From Opitutales bacterium (GTDB taxonomy: Bacteria > Verrucomicrobiota > Verrucomicrobiia > Opitutales > UBA953), in assembly GCA_030725715.1 (NCBI GenBank), contig JANRFG010000018.1:214485-278484 (forward strand): a stretch of DNA of 64,000 bases, in the 5' to 3' direction. Shown here piece after piece: positions 38,488 through 47,975 of this stretch (position 1 is its first letter; each line of letters opens with the position of its first letter). Both the position numbers and the translations under genes were made by a program. The notes beneath the pieces were generated by a model. That model did no database searches. It was given only the letters and a program-made list of their open reading frames with translations, and was not told the DNA's origin.

Positions 38488-39348
38488 TTAGACCTGCTTC
38501 ACCTTGCGACCGTTGCGGCGCAGGATGATCTGGTTGTTGGAGGCCTTCGCCTTGGTGCGCGTCGGGAAGCCCTTGGCGAGCTGGCCCCACGGGGACTTGA
38601 GGTGCTGACGACCGCCGCCACCCTTCTTCTTACCGCCGCCACCGCCGTTCGGGTGGTCGACCGGGTTCATGGACATGCCACGCTGGCGAGGACGGATGCC
38701 CTTCCAGCGGCTGCGACCGGCCTTGCCGAGGCTGGCGTTGTGGTGGTCGACGTTGCCGACGATGCCCACGGTGGCGCGGCAATCGGCGTTGAGGTAGCGC
38801 TGTTCGCCCGAAGGCATGCGCAGGATCGCACGGCCGGCTTCGAGGCCGAGGAGCTGGGCGAAGCCGCCGGCGGAGCGGGCGAGCTGGCCGCCCTTGCCGG
38901 GTTCGATCTCGATGCAGTGGATGAAGGTGGCCGGAGGGATCAGGCTCAGCGGCAGGGAGAGACCAGGGGTCAGCTGTTCCTGCGCGGTGTTGGTGCTGAC
39001 GACCGTGTCGCCGACCTTGAGGCCATCCGGAGCGAGGATGTAGTTCAGGGTCTTGTCGGCGTACTCGATGAGGGCCAGGTGAGCGGTACGGTTCGGATCG
39101 TATTCGATCCGGATGACGGTGGCCGGGGCGTCGAGACGGTCGCGACGGAAGTCGATGGTGCGATAGAGCTTCTTATGGCCTCCGCCACGACGGCGGGAGG
39201 TGATGCGGCCGTAACAGTTACGGCCCATCGCGCGGTGCTTGAATTCGGTGAGCGAGCGCTCGGGGCGACCGGCGTGCAGGCCCTCGGTCTTCACGCGCAC
39301 TAGGAAGCGCGTGCCGGGGGTGATGGGGCGATGAGTGATGATGGGCAT
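38488..39348 (-). CDS. rplB: 50S ribosomal protein L2
   Basis: 286 residues. RNCYGRITSRRRGGGHKKLYR, RDRLDAPATVIRIEYDPNRTAHLALI and RWKGIRPRQRGMSMNPVDHP are canonical. The near-universal HPHGGGEG loop reads HPNGGGGG here and is followed by a Lys/Gly insert (KKKGGGG). The preceding Asp-His pair important near the peptidyl-transferase centre is kept. L2 is a core 23S rRNA protein. Confidence 0.97.
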   Translation of the reverse strand: MPIITHRPITPGTRFLVRVKTEGLHAGRPERSLTEFKHRAMGRNCYGRITSRRRGGGHKKLYRTIDFRRDRLDAPATVIRIEYDPNRTAHLALIEYADKTLNYILAPDGLKVGDTVVSTNTAQEQLTPGLSLPLSLIPPATFIHCIEIEPGKGGQLARSAGGFAQLLGLEAGRAILRMPSGEQRYLNADCRATVGIVGNVDHHNASLGKAGRSRWKGIRPRQRGMSMNPVDHPNGGGGGKKKGGGGRQHLKSPWGQLAKGFPTRTKAKASNNQIILRRNGRKVKQV

Positions 39349-39366
39349 GGCTGGGCTGCTCCGAGA

Positions 39367-39654
39367 TTAGGCGAGGGAGATGACGTCGCCCTTCTTCAGG
39401 GTGACGATGGCGCGACGGGAATCCGTCTCGGTGAAGATCGAACCGCCGGAGAGGCGGCTGCGGCGCAGCTTGCCCTTGCGGATGAGGATGTTGATCTTCT
39501 CGACGGTCACCTTGAAGTTGGCCTCGACGGCCTTCTTGATCTGGGCGCGGTCGGCGCCCGGAAGGACTTCGAAGACGTACTTGTTGGCTTCGGCGAGGCC
39601 GGAGGCCTTTTCCGTCAGGATCGGGCGGCTGATGATTTCAGAAGCGGGCTTCAT
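39367..39654 (-). CDS. rplW: 50S ribosomal protein L23
   Basis: 95 residues. MKPASEIISRPILTEKASGL, YVFEVLPGADRAQIKKAVEANFKVTVEKINIL and a basic C-terminus fit L23. The distal part is more divergent than usual (SRLSGGSIFTETDSRRAIVTLKKGD). It forms the tunnel exit platform for trigger factor and SRP. It lies between rplD and rplB. Confidence 0.95.
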   Translation of the reverse strand: MKPASEIISRPILTEKASGLAEANKYVFEVLPGADRAQIKKAVEANFKVTVEKINILIRKGKLRRSRLSGGSIFTETDSRRAIVTLKKGDVISLA

Positions 39655-39666
39655 GGGATGACGGTC

Positions 39667-40293
39667 TTAGTTTTTGGCGCGCTCGAGGACCTTCTTGAGG
39701 CCGTCTTCCGAGATCAGGACGCGCGGGGTGCGCACGAGATCGAGAGCGTTGAGGTTGGAAGAATTGGAGAAGACGGCGCGGCTGACGTTGCGGCTGGCGC
39801 GGACGATGGTGTCCGACCAGGCGCTGTCGACGACGAGGAGGCGCTTGCCGGCGGGGCTCACGTTGGCGAGCACCTTGGCGAAGAGCTTGGTCTTGGGCTG
39901 GGCGACTTCGAACTTCTCGATGACCGAGAGTCCGCCGTCGGCGGCGAGTTCGAAGAGGGCGCGCTGGAGGGCGACCTTCTTGGCCTGCGCGGTGATGGTC
40001 TTGGACCAGTCGCGGGGGCGCGGACCGAAGACGATGCCGCCCTTGAACATCTGGGGAGCGCGCTTGTCGCCGTGACGGGAACCGCCGGAACCCTTCTGCG
40101 GGAGGACCTTCTTGCCGGAACCGGCGACTTCGCCGTAATCCTTGGTCTTGGAGGTGCCCTGGCGCTTGTTGGCCTGGTAGGAGACGATGACCTGCTTGAG
40201 CAGGGCCACGCCCTTGTCGCCTTCGAAGGAAGGGATGTCGAATTCCTTCTCGGTGAAGGCGGATCCGTCGGGCTTGTAAACTTTGAGCTTCAT
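39667..40293 (-). CDS. rplD: 50S ribosomal protein L4
   Basis: 208 residues. The tunnel loop is around ANKRQGTSKTKDYGEVAGSGKKVLPQKGSGGSRHGDKRAPQMFKGGIVFGPRPRDW, and the C-terminal LNALDLVRTPRVLISEDGLKKVLERA is typical. L4 lines the exit tunnel and represses the S10 operon in E. coli. It lies between rplC and rplW, 12 bases from the latter. Confidence 0.97.
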   Translation of the reverse strand: MKLKVYKPDGSAFTEKEFDIPSFEGDKGVALLKQVIVSYQANKRQGTSKTKDYGEVAGSGKKVLPQKGSGGSRHGDKRAPQMFKGGIVFGPRPRDWSKTITAQAKKVALQRALFELAADGGLSVIEKFEVAQPKTKLFAKVLANVSPAGKRLLVVDSAWSDTIVRASRNVSRAVFSNSSNLNALDLVRTPRVLISEDGLKKVLERAKN

Positions 40294-40314
40294 ATCGCTG
40301 AGATGCTGGGTGGG

Positions 40315-40956
40315 TTACTTGGCGGCGATGGCCTTCTTGGCCGGACGCACGAGGACGACCTCACCGTTGGCGCCGGGGAAGCTGCCCTTGATGAGGAGGA
40401 GGTTCTTCTCGGCGAGGACCTGGACGACGCGGAGATTCTGGACGGTGCGCTGCACCTGGCCCATGTGGCCCGGCATGCGCTTTCCTTTGAAGACGTGACC
40501 CGGGGTCTGACGCATGCCGATCGAGCCGATTCGGCGGTGCATCATGTGACCGTGGGAGTCCGGCTGGCCGTCCATGTTGTGGCGCTTGACGACGCCCTGG
40601 AAGCCGCGGCCCTTGACGGTGCCGATGACGTCGACCATCTGGCCGGCGGTGAACTTTTCGACGGTGATCACGTCGCCGACCTTGGCCTCGGTGGCGCCGG
40701 CCTGGCGGATCTCGTGGAGATGGGTGTGGGGAGCGACGCCCGCCTTGCGGAGGTGGCCGACTTCGCCGGCCGACATGCGGCTTTCCTTCTGGGCGCCGAA
40801 GGCGATCTGGACGGCATCATAGCCATCATTGTCGACGGTCTTTACCTGGGTGACCGGGCAGGGACCCGCTTGGACGACCGTGACAGGGACGAGGTTGTTC
40901 TCCGCGTCATAGACCTGGGTCATTCCGATTTTCTTACCGAGTAGCTGGTGTTTCAT
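40315..40956 (-). CDS. rplC: 50S ribosomal protein L3
   Basis: 213 residues from ATG 40956 (MKHQLLGKKIGMTQVYDAEN). KGRGFQGVVKRHNMDGQPDSHGH, RRIGSIGMRQTPGHVFKGKRMPGHMG and VRVVQVL-type C-terminus are canonical. L3 is near the peptidyl-transferase centre. A 143-base gap with a stem-loop separates it from rpsJ, wider than other gaps in the block. Confidence 0.97.
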   Translation of the reverse strand: MKHQLLGKKIGMTQVYDAENNLVPVTVVQAGPCPVTQVKTVDNDGYDAVQIAFGAQKESRMSAGEVGHLRKAGVAPHTHLHEIRQAGATEAKVGDVITVEKFTAGQMVDVIGTVKGRGFQGVVKRHNMDGQPDSHGHMMHRRIGSIGMRQTPGHVFKGKRMPGHMGQVQRTVQNLRVVQVLAEKNLLLIKGSFPGANGEVVLVRPAKKAIAAK

Positions 40957-41013
40957 TTTTCTAAGAGGCAGGTGGCGTTTCCGCCGTTTGGTCATTGCTG
41001 ACCTGCATTAGGC

Positions 41014-41037
41014 TTAGGATTCCTTGCGGAATCTTGG
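41014..41037 (-). other. Stem-loop in the rpsJ-rplC spacer
   Basis: GATTCC-TTGC-GGAATC (41018-41033) is a perfect 6-bp inverted repeat. It extends to about 10 bp with an A-U and G-U pairs on each side. It lies 58 bases upstream of the rplC start within a 143-base spacer that holds no gene. No U-run follows on the minus strand, so it is more likely a leader or attenuation structure than a terminator. Confidence 0.4.
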
Positions 41038-41099
41038 TCCTGATAGAGGGGCTTGGACGTCCTGCGTTGGGTTGGAGGTTAAGGTGGAGGGTTGAAGAG

Positions 41100-41408
41100 T
41101 TAGACTACGATGTTGATGTCAACCCCAGAAGGCAGGTTGAGCTTCTTCAGTTCGTCGACGGTCTGGGCGTTCGGCTCCATGATCTCGATCAGACGCTTGT
41201 GCGTACGGATCTCGAACTGGTCCATGGACTTCTTGTCCACGTGGGGCGAACGGTTGACGGTAAGACGGGAGATGTCGATCGGCAGCGGCACGGGGCCGGA
41301 GACACGGGCGCCGGTGCGCTTGGCGGTGTCGACGATCTCATTGGCGGACTGGTCGACCATGCGGTAGTCGAAGCCCTTGAGCTTGATGCGGATTTTGGTG
41401 CGGGCCAT
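41100..41408 (-). CDS. rpsJ: 30S ribosomal protein S10
   Basis: 102 residues. [39 protein letters not shown] and the [44 protein letters not shown]-terminus are canonical. S10 also binds NusB and NusG for antitermination and coupling. It follows fusA after 24 bases; tuf, which often lies here, is at 1679-2866 instead. Confidence 0.98.
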   Translation of the reverse strand: MARTKIRIKLKGFDYRMVDQSANEIVDTAKRTGARVSGPVPLPIDISRLTVNRSPHVDKKSMDQFEIRTHKRLIEIMEPNAQTVDELKKLNLPSGVDINIVV

Positions 41409-41432
41409 CGGGAAGGGTGTGGGAGGGTGAGA

Positions 41433-43598
41433 TTAGGTGCGGGCCGGGGCGCGGGAAGAGGTCTCGACGACCTGCTTGAGGATCTGCGCGGGGACCTGCT
41501 CGTAGTTGGCGGGCTCCATGGAGTAGGAGGCGCGGCCCTTGGAAAGGGAGCGGACGTCCGTGGAGTAACCGAACATCTCGGCGAGCGGGACGCGGGCCTC
41601 GATGTTGCAGAGGCCGGACTTGGTGTCCATGCCCTGGATCTGGCCGCGGCGGCGGTTGAGGTCGCCCATGATGTCGCCCTGGTATTCTTCCGGGGTGACG
41701 ACTTCGACCTTCATGATCGGCTCGAGCAGGATCGGCTTGGCGTCCTTCATGGCTTCCTTGAACGCGAAGATGCCGGCCATCTTGAAGGCCATTTCGTTCG
41801 AGTCCACTTCGTGGAAGGAACCGAAGACGATGCGGGCCTTGAAGTTGATCACCGGGTAACCGGCGACGGTGCCGTTGTTGGCGGCTTCGAGGATGCCTTC
41901 GGTCGCAGGCTTGATGAATTCCTTGGGGATGACGCCGCCGACGATCTCGTTGACGACTTCTTCGCCCTTCTCACCGGCCACGCGGGTGGCGGGCGGGTTG
42001 GGCTCGAGCTTGATCTCGACGTGGCCGTACTGGCCGCGGCCACCCGACTGACGGATGAACTTGCCGACGCCTTCCGAGGCGGTGTTGATCGTCTCGCGGT
42101 AGGAAATCTGCGGCTTGCCGGACTTGGCCTCGACCTTGAACTCGCGCTTGAGGCGGTCGACGATGATTTCGAGGTGAAGCTCACCCATGCCGGAGATGAG
42201 GGTCTGGCCGGTCTCAGGGTTGGAGGTGACGCGGAAGGTCGGATCTTCCTGGGCGAGACGCTGCAGGCCGATGGACAGACGCTCCTGGTCGCCCTTGGAG
42301 TTGGGCTCGATGGACATCGAGATGACGGGCTCGGCGAAGGTGGTCTTCTCGAGGATCAGGTCGTCTTCGGCGGTGAGGGTGTCGCCGGTGGCGATGTCCT
42401 TCGGGCCGATGATCGCGCAGATGTCACCGGAGTAGGCGACGTCGATTTCTTCGCGGTCCATCGCACGGAGGAGGACGATGCGCGAGATGCGCTCGTTCTT
42501 GCGGGTGCGAGGATTGTAGAGGGCTTCGCCCTTCTTGAGCTGGCCGCGGTACACACGGTAGAAGACGAGCTGGCCGACGTGAGGGTCGGACCAGAGCTTG
42601 AAGCAGAGGCCGGTGACCTTGGCCTTGTCGTCCGGACCGATGGTGATCTCCTTCTCGCCGTCGTCGATGAACGCCTTCTGGGGGCGCATGTCGATCGGGG
42701 AGGGCAGGAAGTCGACGACGCAGTCGAGGAGCATCTGGACGCCCTTGTTCTTGAAAGCGGAACCGGGGATGACGCCGATGAAGTTGAGGGAGAGGGTGGC
42801 CTTACGGATGCCGGTGCGCATCTCGTCGATGGTCACTTCCTGGCCGTCCAGGTACTTGGCGGCGAGCACGTCGTCGAAGTCGGCGAGGGCCTCGATGAGC
42901 TTGGTGCGCCACTGCTTGGCTTCTTCCTTCTGGTTTTCCGGGATGTCGACCGTGTTGTACTTCATGCCCTTCGGGTCGGTCTCGTCGTAGACGTAGGCGA
43001 CGTTCTTGATCAGGTCGATCATGCCCTTGAACTCTTCGCCCTGGCCGATCGGGATGAAGAGCGGGTGGGCGTTGCCCTTGAGCTTGGTGCAGATGTCGTC
43101 GACGGCGCCGAAGTAATCGGCTCCGGTGCGGTCCATCTTGTTGACGAAGGCGACGCGCGGGACGCCGTACTTGTTCATCTGGCGCCAGACGGTCTCGGAC
43201 TGGGGCTGCACGCCGGCGACGGCGCAGAAGACGGCGACGGCGCCGTCAAGGACGCGGAGCGAGCGCTCCACCTCGGCCGTGAAGTCCACGTGGCCGGGGG
43301 TGTCGATGATGTTGATGCGATGGTCGATGTTCGCGAAATGGCCTTCCTTGGTCTTCCAGCCGGCGGAGATGGCGGCCGCGGTGATCGTGATGCCACGCTC
43401 GCGCTCCTGCTCCATCCAGTCGGTGGTGGCGTTGCCGTCATGGACTTCGCCCATCTTGTGCACCACGCCGGTGTAGAAGAGGATGCGCTCCGTGGTGGTC
43501 GTCTTGCCGGCGTCGATGTGCGCGGCGATGCCGATGTTGCGCGTATGCTCGAGCGGGAACGCGCGGGAGGCGGAATTGAATTCGGAAAGTTTGGCCAT
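41433..43598 (-). CDS. fusA: Translation elongation factor G
   Basis: 721 residues. The G domain has [19 protein letters not shown] (P-loop 26-33), DTPGHVDFT and [11 protein letters not shown]. Domain II is [24 protein letters not shown], domain [29 protein letters not shown], and the domain V end includes [25 protein letters not shown]-like sequence. EF-G drives translocation. It lies between rpsG and rpsJ. Confidence 0.98.
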   Translation of the reverse strand: MAKLSEFNSASRAFPLEHTRNIGIAAHIDAGKTTTTERILFYTGVVHKMGEVHDGNATTDWMEQERERGITITAAAISAGWKTKEGHFANIDHRINIIDTPGHVDFTAEVERSLRVLDGAVAVFCAVAGVQPQSETVWRQMNKYGVPRVAFVNKMDRTGADYFGAVDDICTKLKGNAHPLFIPIGQGEEFKGMIDLIKNVAYVYDETDPKGMKYNTVDIPENQKEEAKQWRTKLIEALADFDDVLAAKYLDGQEVTIDEMRTGIRKATLSLNFIGVIPGSAFKNKGVQMLLDCVVDFLPSPIDMRPQKAFIDDGEKEITIGPDDKAKVTGLCFKLWSDPHVGQLVFYRVYRGQLKKGEALYNPRTRKNERISRIVLLRAMDREEIDVAYSGDICAIIGPKDIATGDTLTAEDDLILEKTTFAEPVISMSIEPNSKGDQERLSIGLQRLAQEDPTFRVTSNPETGQTLISGMGELHLEIIVDRLKREFKVEAKSGKPQISYRETINTASEGVGKFIRQSGGRGQYGHVEIKLEPNPPATRVAGEKGEEVVNEIVGGVIPKEFIKPATEGILEAANNGTVAGYPVINFKARIVFGSFHEVDSNEMAFKMAGIFAFKEAMKDAKPILLEPIMKVEVVTPEEYQGDIMGDLNRRRGQIQGMDTKSGLCNIEARVPLAEMFGYSTDVRSLSKGRASYSMEPANYEQVPAQILKQVVETSSRAPART

Positions 43599-43637
43599 GG
43601 TCGGAACCGGTTACGGGCTGCGGAAATTACCTGCGGA

Positions 43638-44111
43638 TTACCACTTGAGGTGGGCGAAGGCACGGTTGGCCTGGGCCATCTTGTGCGTCTCTTCGCGCTT
43701 CTTCACCACGTTGCCGGTGTTGTTGTAGGCGTCGACGAGTTCGGCGGCGAGGGCTTCGGACATCGTGGTGCCTTTGCGGCCGGCGGCGGCGGCGGCGACC
43801 CAGCGCAGCGCGATGCTGTTCTGGCGCTCAGGGGAGACTTCGACCGGGACCTGGTAGGTGGCGCCACCGACGCGACGGCTCTTCACTTCGAGCTTCGGGC
43901 GGCAGTTCTCGAGGGCGCCGAGCATCAGCTCGACGGGGTTGCCCTTCATCAGCTTTTCGCTGACCTTCTCGATCGCGCCGTAGACGATGCCCTGGGCGAT
44001 GGACTTCTTGCCGGACTTCATCACGACGTTGATGAGCTGGCTGATGAGGGGGGAGCCGTAACGGGCGTCCGGGAGGTGGGCGCGCTTGGCTGCTTTGCGA
44101 CGACGAGACAT
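43638..44111 (-). CDS. rpsG: 30S ribosomal protein S7
   Basis: 157 residues. MSRRRKAAKRAHLPDARYGSPLISQLINVVMKSGKKSIAQGIVYGAIE, LEVKSRRVGGATYQVPVEV and the C-terminal HKMAQANRAFAHLKW match S7. It binds the 3' major domain of 16S rRNA and represses the str operon in E. coli. It lies between rpsL and fusA. Confidence 0.97.
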   Translation of the reverse strand: MSRRRKAAKRAHLPDARYGSPLISQLINVVMKSGKKSIAQGIVYGAIEKVSEKLMKGNPVELMLGALENCRPKLEVKSRRVGGATYQVPVEVSPERQNSIALRWVAAAAAGRKGTTMSEALAAELVDAYNNTGNVVKKREETHKMAQANRAFAHLKW

Positions 44112-44141
44112 GGTCTGAGAGGTGTTAGGGTCGGAAACGGA

Positions 44142-44525
44142 TTAGGCCTTCTTTTCCTTCGGGCGCTTGACGCCGTACTTGGAACGGGAGCGACGACGCT
44201 TCTCGACGCCGGAGCAGTCGAGCGGGCCGCGGACGATGTGGTAGCGCACGCCGGGGAGATCCTTCACGCGGCCGCCGCGGACGAGGACGACGGAGTGCTC
44301 CTGGAGCTTATGGCCTTCGTCAGGGATGTAGGAGATGACTTCCTGGCCGTTCGTCAGGCGCACCTTGGCGACCTTACGCTGGGCCGAGTTCGGCTTCTTC
44401 GGCGTGCGGATCATGACCTGCACGCAGACGCCGCGGCGGAAGGGCGAGTTGTTCAAGGCAGGCGACTTCGACTTGGCCTTGGGTTGGACACGCGGTTTAC
44501 GGACGAGCTGGTTGATGGTAGGCAT
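44142..44525 (-). CDS. rpsL: 30S ribosomal protein S12
   Basis: 127 residues from ATG 44525 ([20 protein letters not shown]). The decoding-centre loop [17 protein letters not shown] keeps the wild-type Lys (streptomycin-sensitive form). [27 protein letters not shown] is canonical. It is the first gene of the ~18-kb ribosomal-protein block. GAGG lies 4 bases before the ATG; if used, it is one of the few such sites in the block. Confidence 0.97.
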   Translation of the reverse strand: MPTINQLVRKPRVQPKAKSKSPALNNSPFRRGVCVQVMIRTPKKPNSAQRKVAKVRLTNGQEVISYIPDEGHKLQEHSVVLVRGGRVKDLPGVRYHIVRGPLDCSGVEKRRRSRSKYGVKRPKEKKA

Positions 44526-44695
44526 GGACCTCGGTAAATAGGGAAAAGAGGGTTTGGGCATAGGGGTCGAGGCCCCTCATGCAAGAGGAAAGTGCGGGGA
44601 TTTTAAGGTTTCTTTACTCCCCTCCCGGCGGCACCCCCCTCCGGAATTTTTGGCGGGACAATTTCGAGCCCCCTGCCATTACTCAAACCCCGCCC

Positions 44696-46471
44696 ATGCC
44701 CCCCACCCGCCTGACCGCCTCCCTGCTCCTCGGAGCCTTCTGCCTGACCGGTCTGGCCCAGACGGCCACCCCTCCCTCCCCCCCGCCCCTCGGCGCCGTC
44801 AGCAAGGAAGAGGCCGAAGACGCCGAAATCATCGTCCTGGCCGGCCTCCCCAGCCTCAAGGATAAGGAAGCCATCCTGAGTTATGCCCGCCAGACCTACG
44901 TAAAAGCGGACCTAATCAAGGATAAGGCCCTCCTCCAGATTATCCGCCTATCCCTGTCCAAACTGGAGGATCAGCCTGAAAAATCGGCCCAAATCCTCCA
45001 AGAACATCGTAACCAGCTGTCCGAATACTTCACGAAGGAAGGGATGGCCGCCCAGGCCGCCGGCAGGATGGACGACGCCCTCCGTCTGGCGCAGGTGGCG
45101 GTCCGCTGCAACCCGGGGAGCGCTAAATCTAAGTTGTTCTTTGCCAACTTCTTACATTCTGTCGCCGGACGGACGGATGATGCGATCCAGACCCTTCAGC
45201 ACGGGCTTGACTTCCTCCCCCTCGAGGACCCGCTGACCAAGGACTACCTCGAGCGGTATTTCCAGTTCCTCCAGGCCAGGGAACGCGACCAGGAAGTCGT
45301 CGAAGCCAGCCTTAGACTGCTCAATAACTCCAAGAATATCTCCGGCAATATGCGGGAGGCCCTCTCCCTCTCGGCGGCGACCTCCCTTTACTGGACCGGC
45401 AAATTCCCGGATGCGGTCAATCTCATCAATGCCAGCGGCTTGGACAAACTCCCCAGCGGACTGCTCCTCAAGGCCCGGGCGCTCTTCGAGGGCGGCAAGA
45501 CCCGCGAAGCCATCAGCCTGCTGGAATCCAAGACCTCGGTCTTCAGCGGGGCGGCCCGCGAGGCGGTCCTCTCGCAGCTCACCCGCTACCATATCCTGCT
45601 GGGCGAAAGCCGCATCGCCCTGGCGGTCAACCAGGAGCGCATCGACCTCGATGAAGCCGCATTCTTCCCCCAGATCCAGAAACTCCACCTGCTCGACCGC
45701 CTCGGCCTCAAGGAGGACTTCGACAAGCAGCTCAAGCTGATCTTCACCCGCTACGCCGCGAACTCGGCCGCGATGCTCGCGCTCGCCAATTTCGCCGCCG
45801 AGAAAGGCTATTCCGAACTCACCGGCGCGATCGCCATCGCCGCCGGCCAGCAGGGCTTCGAACGCGTGACCTTCGCGGTGCTCCACCTCGAAGCGCTGGT
45901 GCGGGGACCCGACCCGGGCCAGGCGATCGCGCAGTACCAGCAGATCGTCGCCGCCGACCGCACCTATTTCAAGGCGAAGGAGCCGCTCGTCATGGCCTTG
46001 CTCGGCATCGCCCACCACGCTCGCCCGAAGAACGACCCGAAGTCCGCCAAGATCGACCGCGACACGGGCAACCGCTACCTGGAGGAGTTCCTCAAGGCCA
46101 AGGATCTCGGGCCCGAGGCCTACCGCTCCGTCGGCCGCCACCTACGCGCGATCCGCGCCGGCGAACCCGCGGTCCGCGTCCTCGAGGCCGGCGCCGCCAG
46201 ACATCCCCGGCACTCGCAGCTGCGCGCGGATTACGTCTCCGCCCGCATCCTCGCCGGCCAGACCGAAGCCTACGGCACGCGACGCTCCGTCGCCGACGAA
46301 CTCGAGACCTTGCTGACGCTCCGCCGCCCTTCCCCGCTCGTCTGGCAGGAAGCCGCCTCGTGGCTGCGCACCGAATCGAAGCTGCCGCCGGAACGCCAGC
46401 GCAAGCTCCAGGCCGCCTGCGACGCGCTCGTGCGCAGCAACCTCGACCCCGAAGCCCTCGCCGGTTTCTGA
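44696..46471 (+). CDS. Secreted TPR-repeat protein
   Basis: 591 residues from ATG 44696. The signal peptide is RLTASLLLGAFCLTGLAQ. About ten helix-turn-helix units follow with TPR spacing (AGRMDDALRLAQVAVRCNPGSA; AGRTDDAIQTLQHGLDFLP; ARALFEGGKTREAISLLESK; PGQAIAQYQQIVAADRTYFKAK). No enzymatic domain is seen. A scaffold role in the periplasm or on the inner membrane is inferred. It is divergent from rpsL over 170 bases; sufE starts 8 bases downstream. Confidence 0.78.
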   Translation: MPPTRLTASLLLGAFCLTGLAQTATPPSPPPLGAVSKEEAEDAEIIVLAGLPSLKDKEAILSYARQTYVKADLIKDKALLQIIRLSLSKLEDQPEKSAQILQEHRNQLSEYFTKEGMAAQAAGRMDDALRLAQVAVRCNPGSAKSKLFFANFLHSVAGRTDDAIQTLQHGLDFLPLEDPLTKDYLERYFQFLQARERDQEVVEASLRLLNNSKNISGNMREALSLSAATSLYWTGKFPDAVNLINASGLDKLPSGLLLKARALFEGGKTREAISLLESKTSVFSGAAREAVLSQLTRYHILLGESRIALAVNQERIDLDEAAFFPQIQKLHLLDRLGLKEDFDKQLKLIFTRYAANSAAMLALANFAAEKGYSELTGAIAIAAGQQGFERVTFAVLHLEALVRGPDPGQAIAQYQQIVAADRTYFKAKEPLVMALLGIAHHARPKNDPKSAKIDRDTGNRYLEEFLKAKDLGPEAYRSVGRHLRAIRAGEPAVRVLEAGAARHPRHSQLRADYVSARILAGQTEAYGTRRSVADELETLLTLRRPSPLVWQEAASWLRTESKLPPERQRKLQAACDALVRSNLDPEALAGF

Positions 46472-46478
46472 TCCGCCG

Positions 46479-46895
46479 ATGGACCTCGCGCGCCGCCGCT
46501 CCGAGCTCATCGCCGAGCTCGAACCTTTCTCCGACCACCACGAACGGTTCCAGTACGTGATCGACCGCGCGAAATCCGCGCCGGCGCTCCCGGCCGAACT
46601 GAAGCTCGAGGCCTTCCTCATCGAAGGCTGCACGTCCAACCTCTGGCTGATCCCCTCGCTCGAAGACGGCGTCTGCCGTTTCCGCTGCGACGCCGATTCG
46701 CTCATCACGAAGGGCGTCGCGAGCCTGGTCTGCGAATTCTACGACGGCGCCTCGCCGGCGGAGGTCGCCGCGACCGACGCGGACTTCCTTTCGGCCGTGG
46801 GCATCACCCAGCACCTGTCCCCGAACCGCCGCAACGGCCTGACGAACCTGGTCGGCAAGATCCGCGCGTTCGGCCGGCTCACCGCGGGTTCCTGA
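46479..46895 (+). CDS. sufE: SufE-type cysteine desulfurase activator
   Basis: 138 residues. The conserved active Cys51 is in LIEGCTSNLWLIP, followed by DADSLITKGVASLVCEFYDGASPAEV and a C-terminal LSPNRRNGLTNLVGKIRAF. SufE accepts sulfane sulfur from SufS/CsdA and passes it to Fe-S assembly. The suf cluster is not in the window. It starts 8 bases after the TPR gene stop. Confidence 0.92.
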   Translation: MDLARRRSELIAELEPFSDHHERFQYVIDRAKSAPALPAELKLEAFLIEGCTSNLWLIPSLEDGVCRFRCDADSLITKGVASLVCEFYDGASPAEVAATDADFLSAVGITQHLSPNRRNGLTNLVGKIRAFGRLTAGS

Positions 46896-46977
46896 TGAGC
46901 CCCATCGGCGGGGCTTAAGAAGCGGGATATGCGTGCTTGGGATTTGCGCCGTCCGGGTTGTCCCTTGAGATGAAGGC

Positions 46978-47919
46978 ATGACCCAGCCGGAATCCGCCGC
47001 GCCCGACCGACGTCTGTTCGGACTGTGCCTGCTCACGCTGGCGTGGTCGGTGCTCGTGCTCCAGGCAGGCGGCTTCACGACCAGCATCCAGGCCGGCATG
47101 GCCTTCCTGGACTGGCCGCTGTCCAACGGCTCCATCAATCCCCCGGGCTGGCTCACGGAGATCGATAAGTTCGCCGAACACTCGCATCGCCTCGCGGCCA
47201 CGGGCCTCGGCCTGCTCTGCGTGGTCATCGCCGTCGCGCACCGCCTGCGCGAGACGCGGACCGTCGTCCGCCGCGCGGCGTACGCGCTCGTCGGCCTCGT
47301 CGTGCTGCAAGGCATGCTCGGCGGCCTGCGCGTGCTCCTCGACCAGCTGAACATCGGCGGCGACGGCAACGTCAAGGCCGCGGCCTTCGCCGTCGGTCAC
47401 GCCGTCAACGCCCAGCTCACGCTCGCGCTCCTCGCCTTCATCGCCCTCGCCCACAGCGCCGCCTGGCACCGCGCGGGCCGCGGCGAAGACCCCGCGCCCT
47501 TCCGCGCCGGCCGCTGGGCGGCAGGCCTCACGCTGGCGGTCATCGTCGGCGGCGCGGTCATGCGCCAAGGTCGCTTCACCGCCTGGGTCACTTCCCCCGA
47601 CCAAGGGCTGTTCATCCCCTCGGTCGGCGACGGCGTGCTCTGGTGGGTCAACCTCGCCCACCGCGGCGGCGCCCTGCTGGCGGCCTCGGCCGTGCTCTTC
47701 TTCGCCTACCGGCTGGCCCGCCACGGCTATCCGTTCCTGCGCTGGGCCTCCCTCGTCGGCCTGCTGGGCCTGCAGGTCCTCCTCGGTATCCTGAGCCTCC
47801 GCCTCTACGACAACCCGCACGTCCGCACCGTCCACCTCGTCGTGGGCGCCGCGCTGTTCTCCTCGCTCTGCGCCGCGGTCGCCCTCGCGCATCGCCGCGC
47901 GCGGACCGTCGCCGCCTGA
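46978..47919 (+). CDS. ctaA: Heme A synthase (COX15/CtaA)
   Basis: 313 residues with eight predicted membrane helices in two related halves. Heme-ligand histidines are in EHSHRLAATGLG and AVGHAVNAQLTLALL of the first half, and LAHRGGALL and RTVHLVVGAALF of the second. It oxidises heme O to heme A in the cytoplasmic membrane. It is immediately upstream of ctaB (56 bases), the usual pair serving an aa3-type oxidase. Confidence 0.92.
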   Translation: MTQPESAAPDRRLFGLCLLTLAWSVLVLQAGGFTTSIQAGMAFLDWPLSNGSINPPGWLTEIDKFAEHSHRLAATGLGLLCVVIAVAHRLRETRTVVRRAAYALVGLVVLQGMLGGLRVLLDQLNIGGDGNVKAAAFAVGHAVNAQLTLALLAFIALAHSAAWHRAGRGEDPAPFRAGRWAAGLTLAVIVGGAVMRQGRFTAWVTSPDQGLFIPSVGDGVLWWVNLAHRGGALLAASAVLFFAYRLARHGYPFLRWASLVGLLGLQVLLGILSLRLYDNPHVRTVHLVVGAALFSSLCAAVALAHRRARTVAA

Positions 47920-47975
47920 GCCGGCGCGACGGATTTGCCTTTAACCCTGCGCGTAAACCCGCCACGACAAGACCG

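Noticed and set aside
40995-44537. Open frame of 1,180 codons on the plus strand across rpsJ, fusA, rpsG and rpsL
   Set aside because: It spans four certain genes and their spacers in antisense; Asp/Val/Gly/Leu-rich nonsense typical of a complementary frame in GC-rich DNA.
46898-46915. AGCCCC-ATCGGC-GGGGCT hairpin after sufE
   Set aside because: Six-base stem with no U-tract; common by chance in GC-rich DNA.
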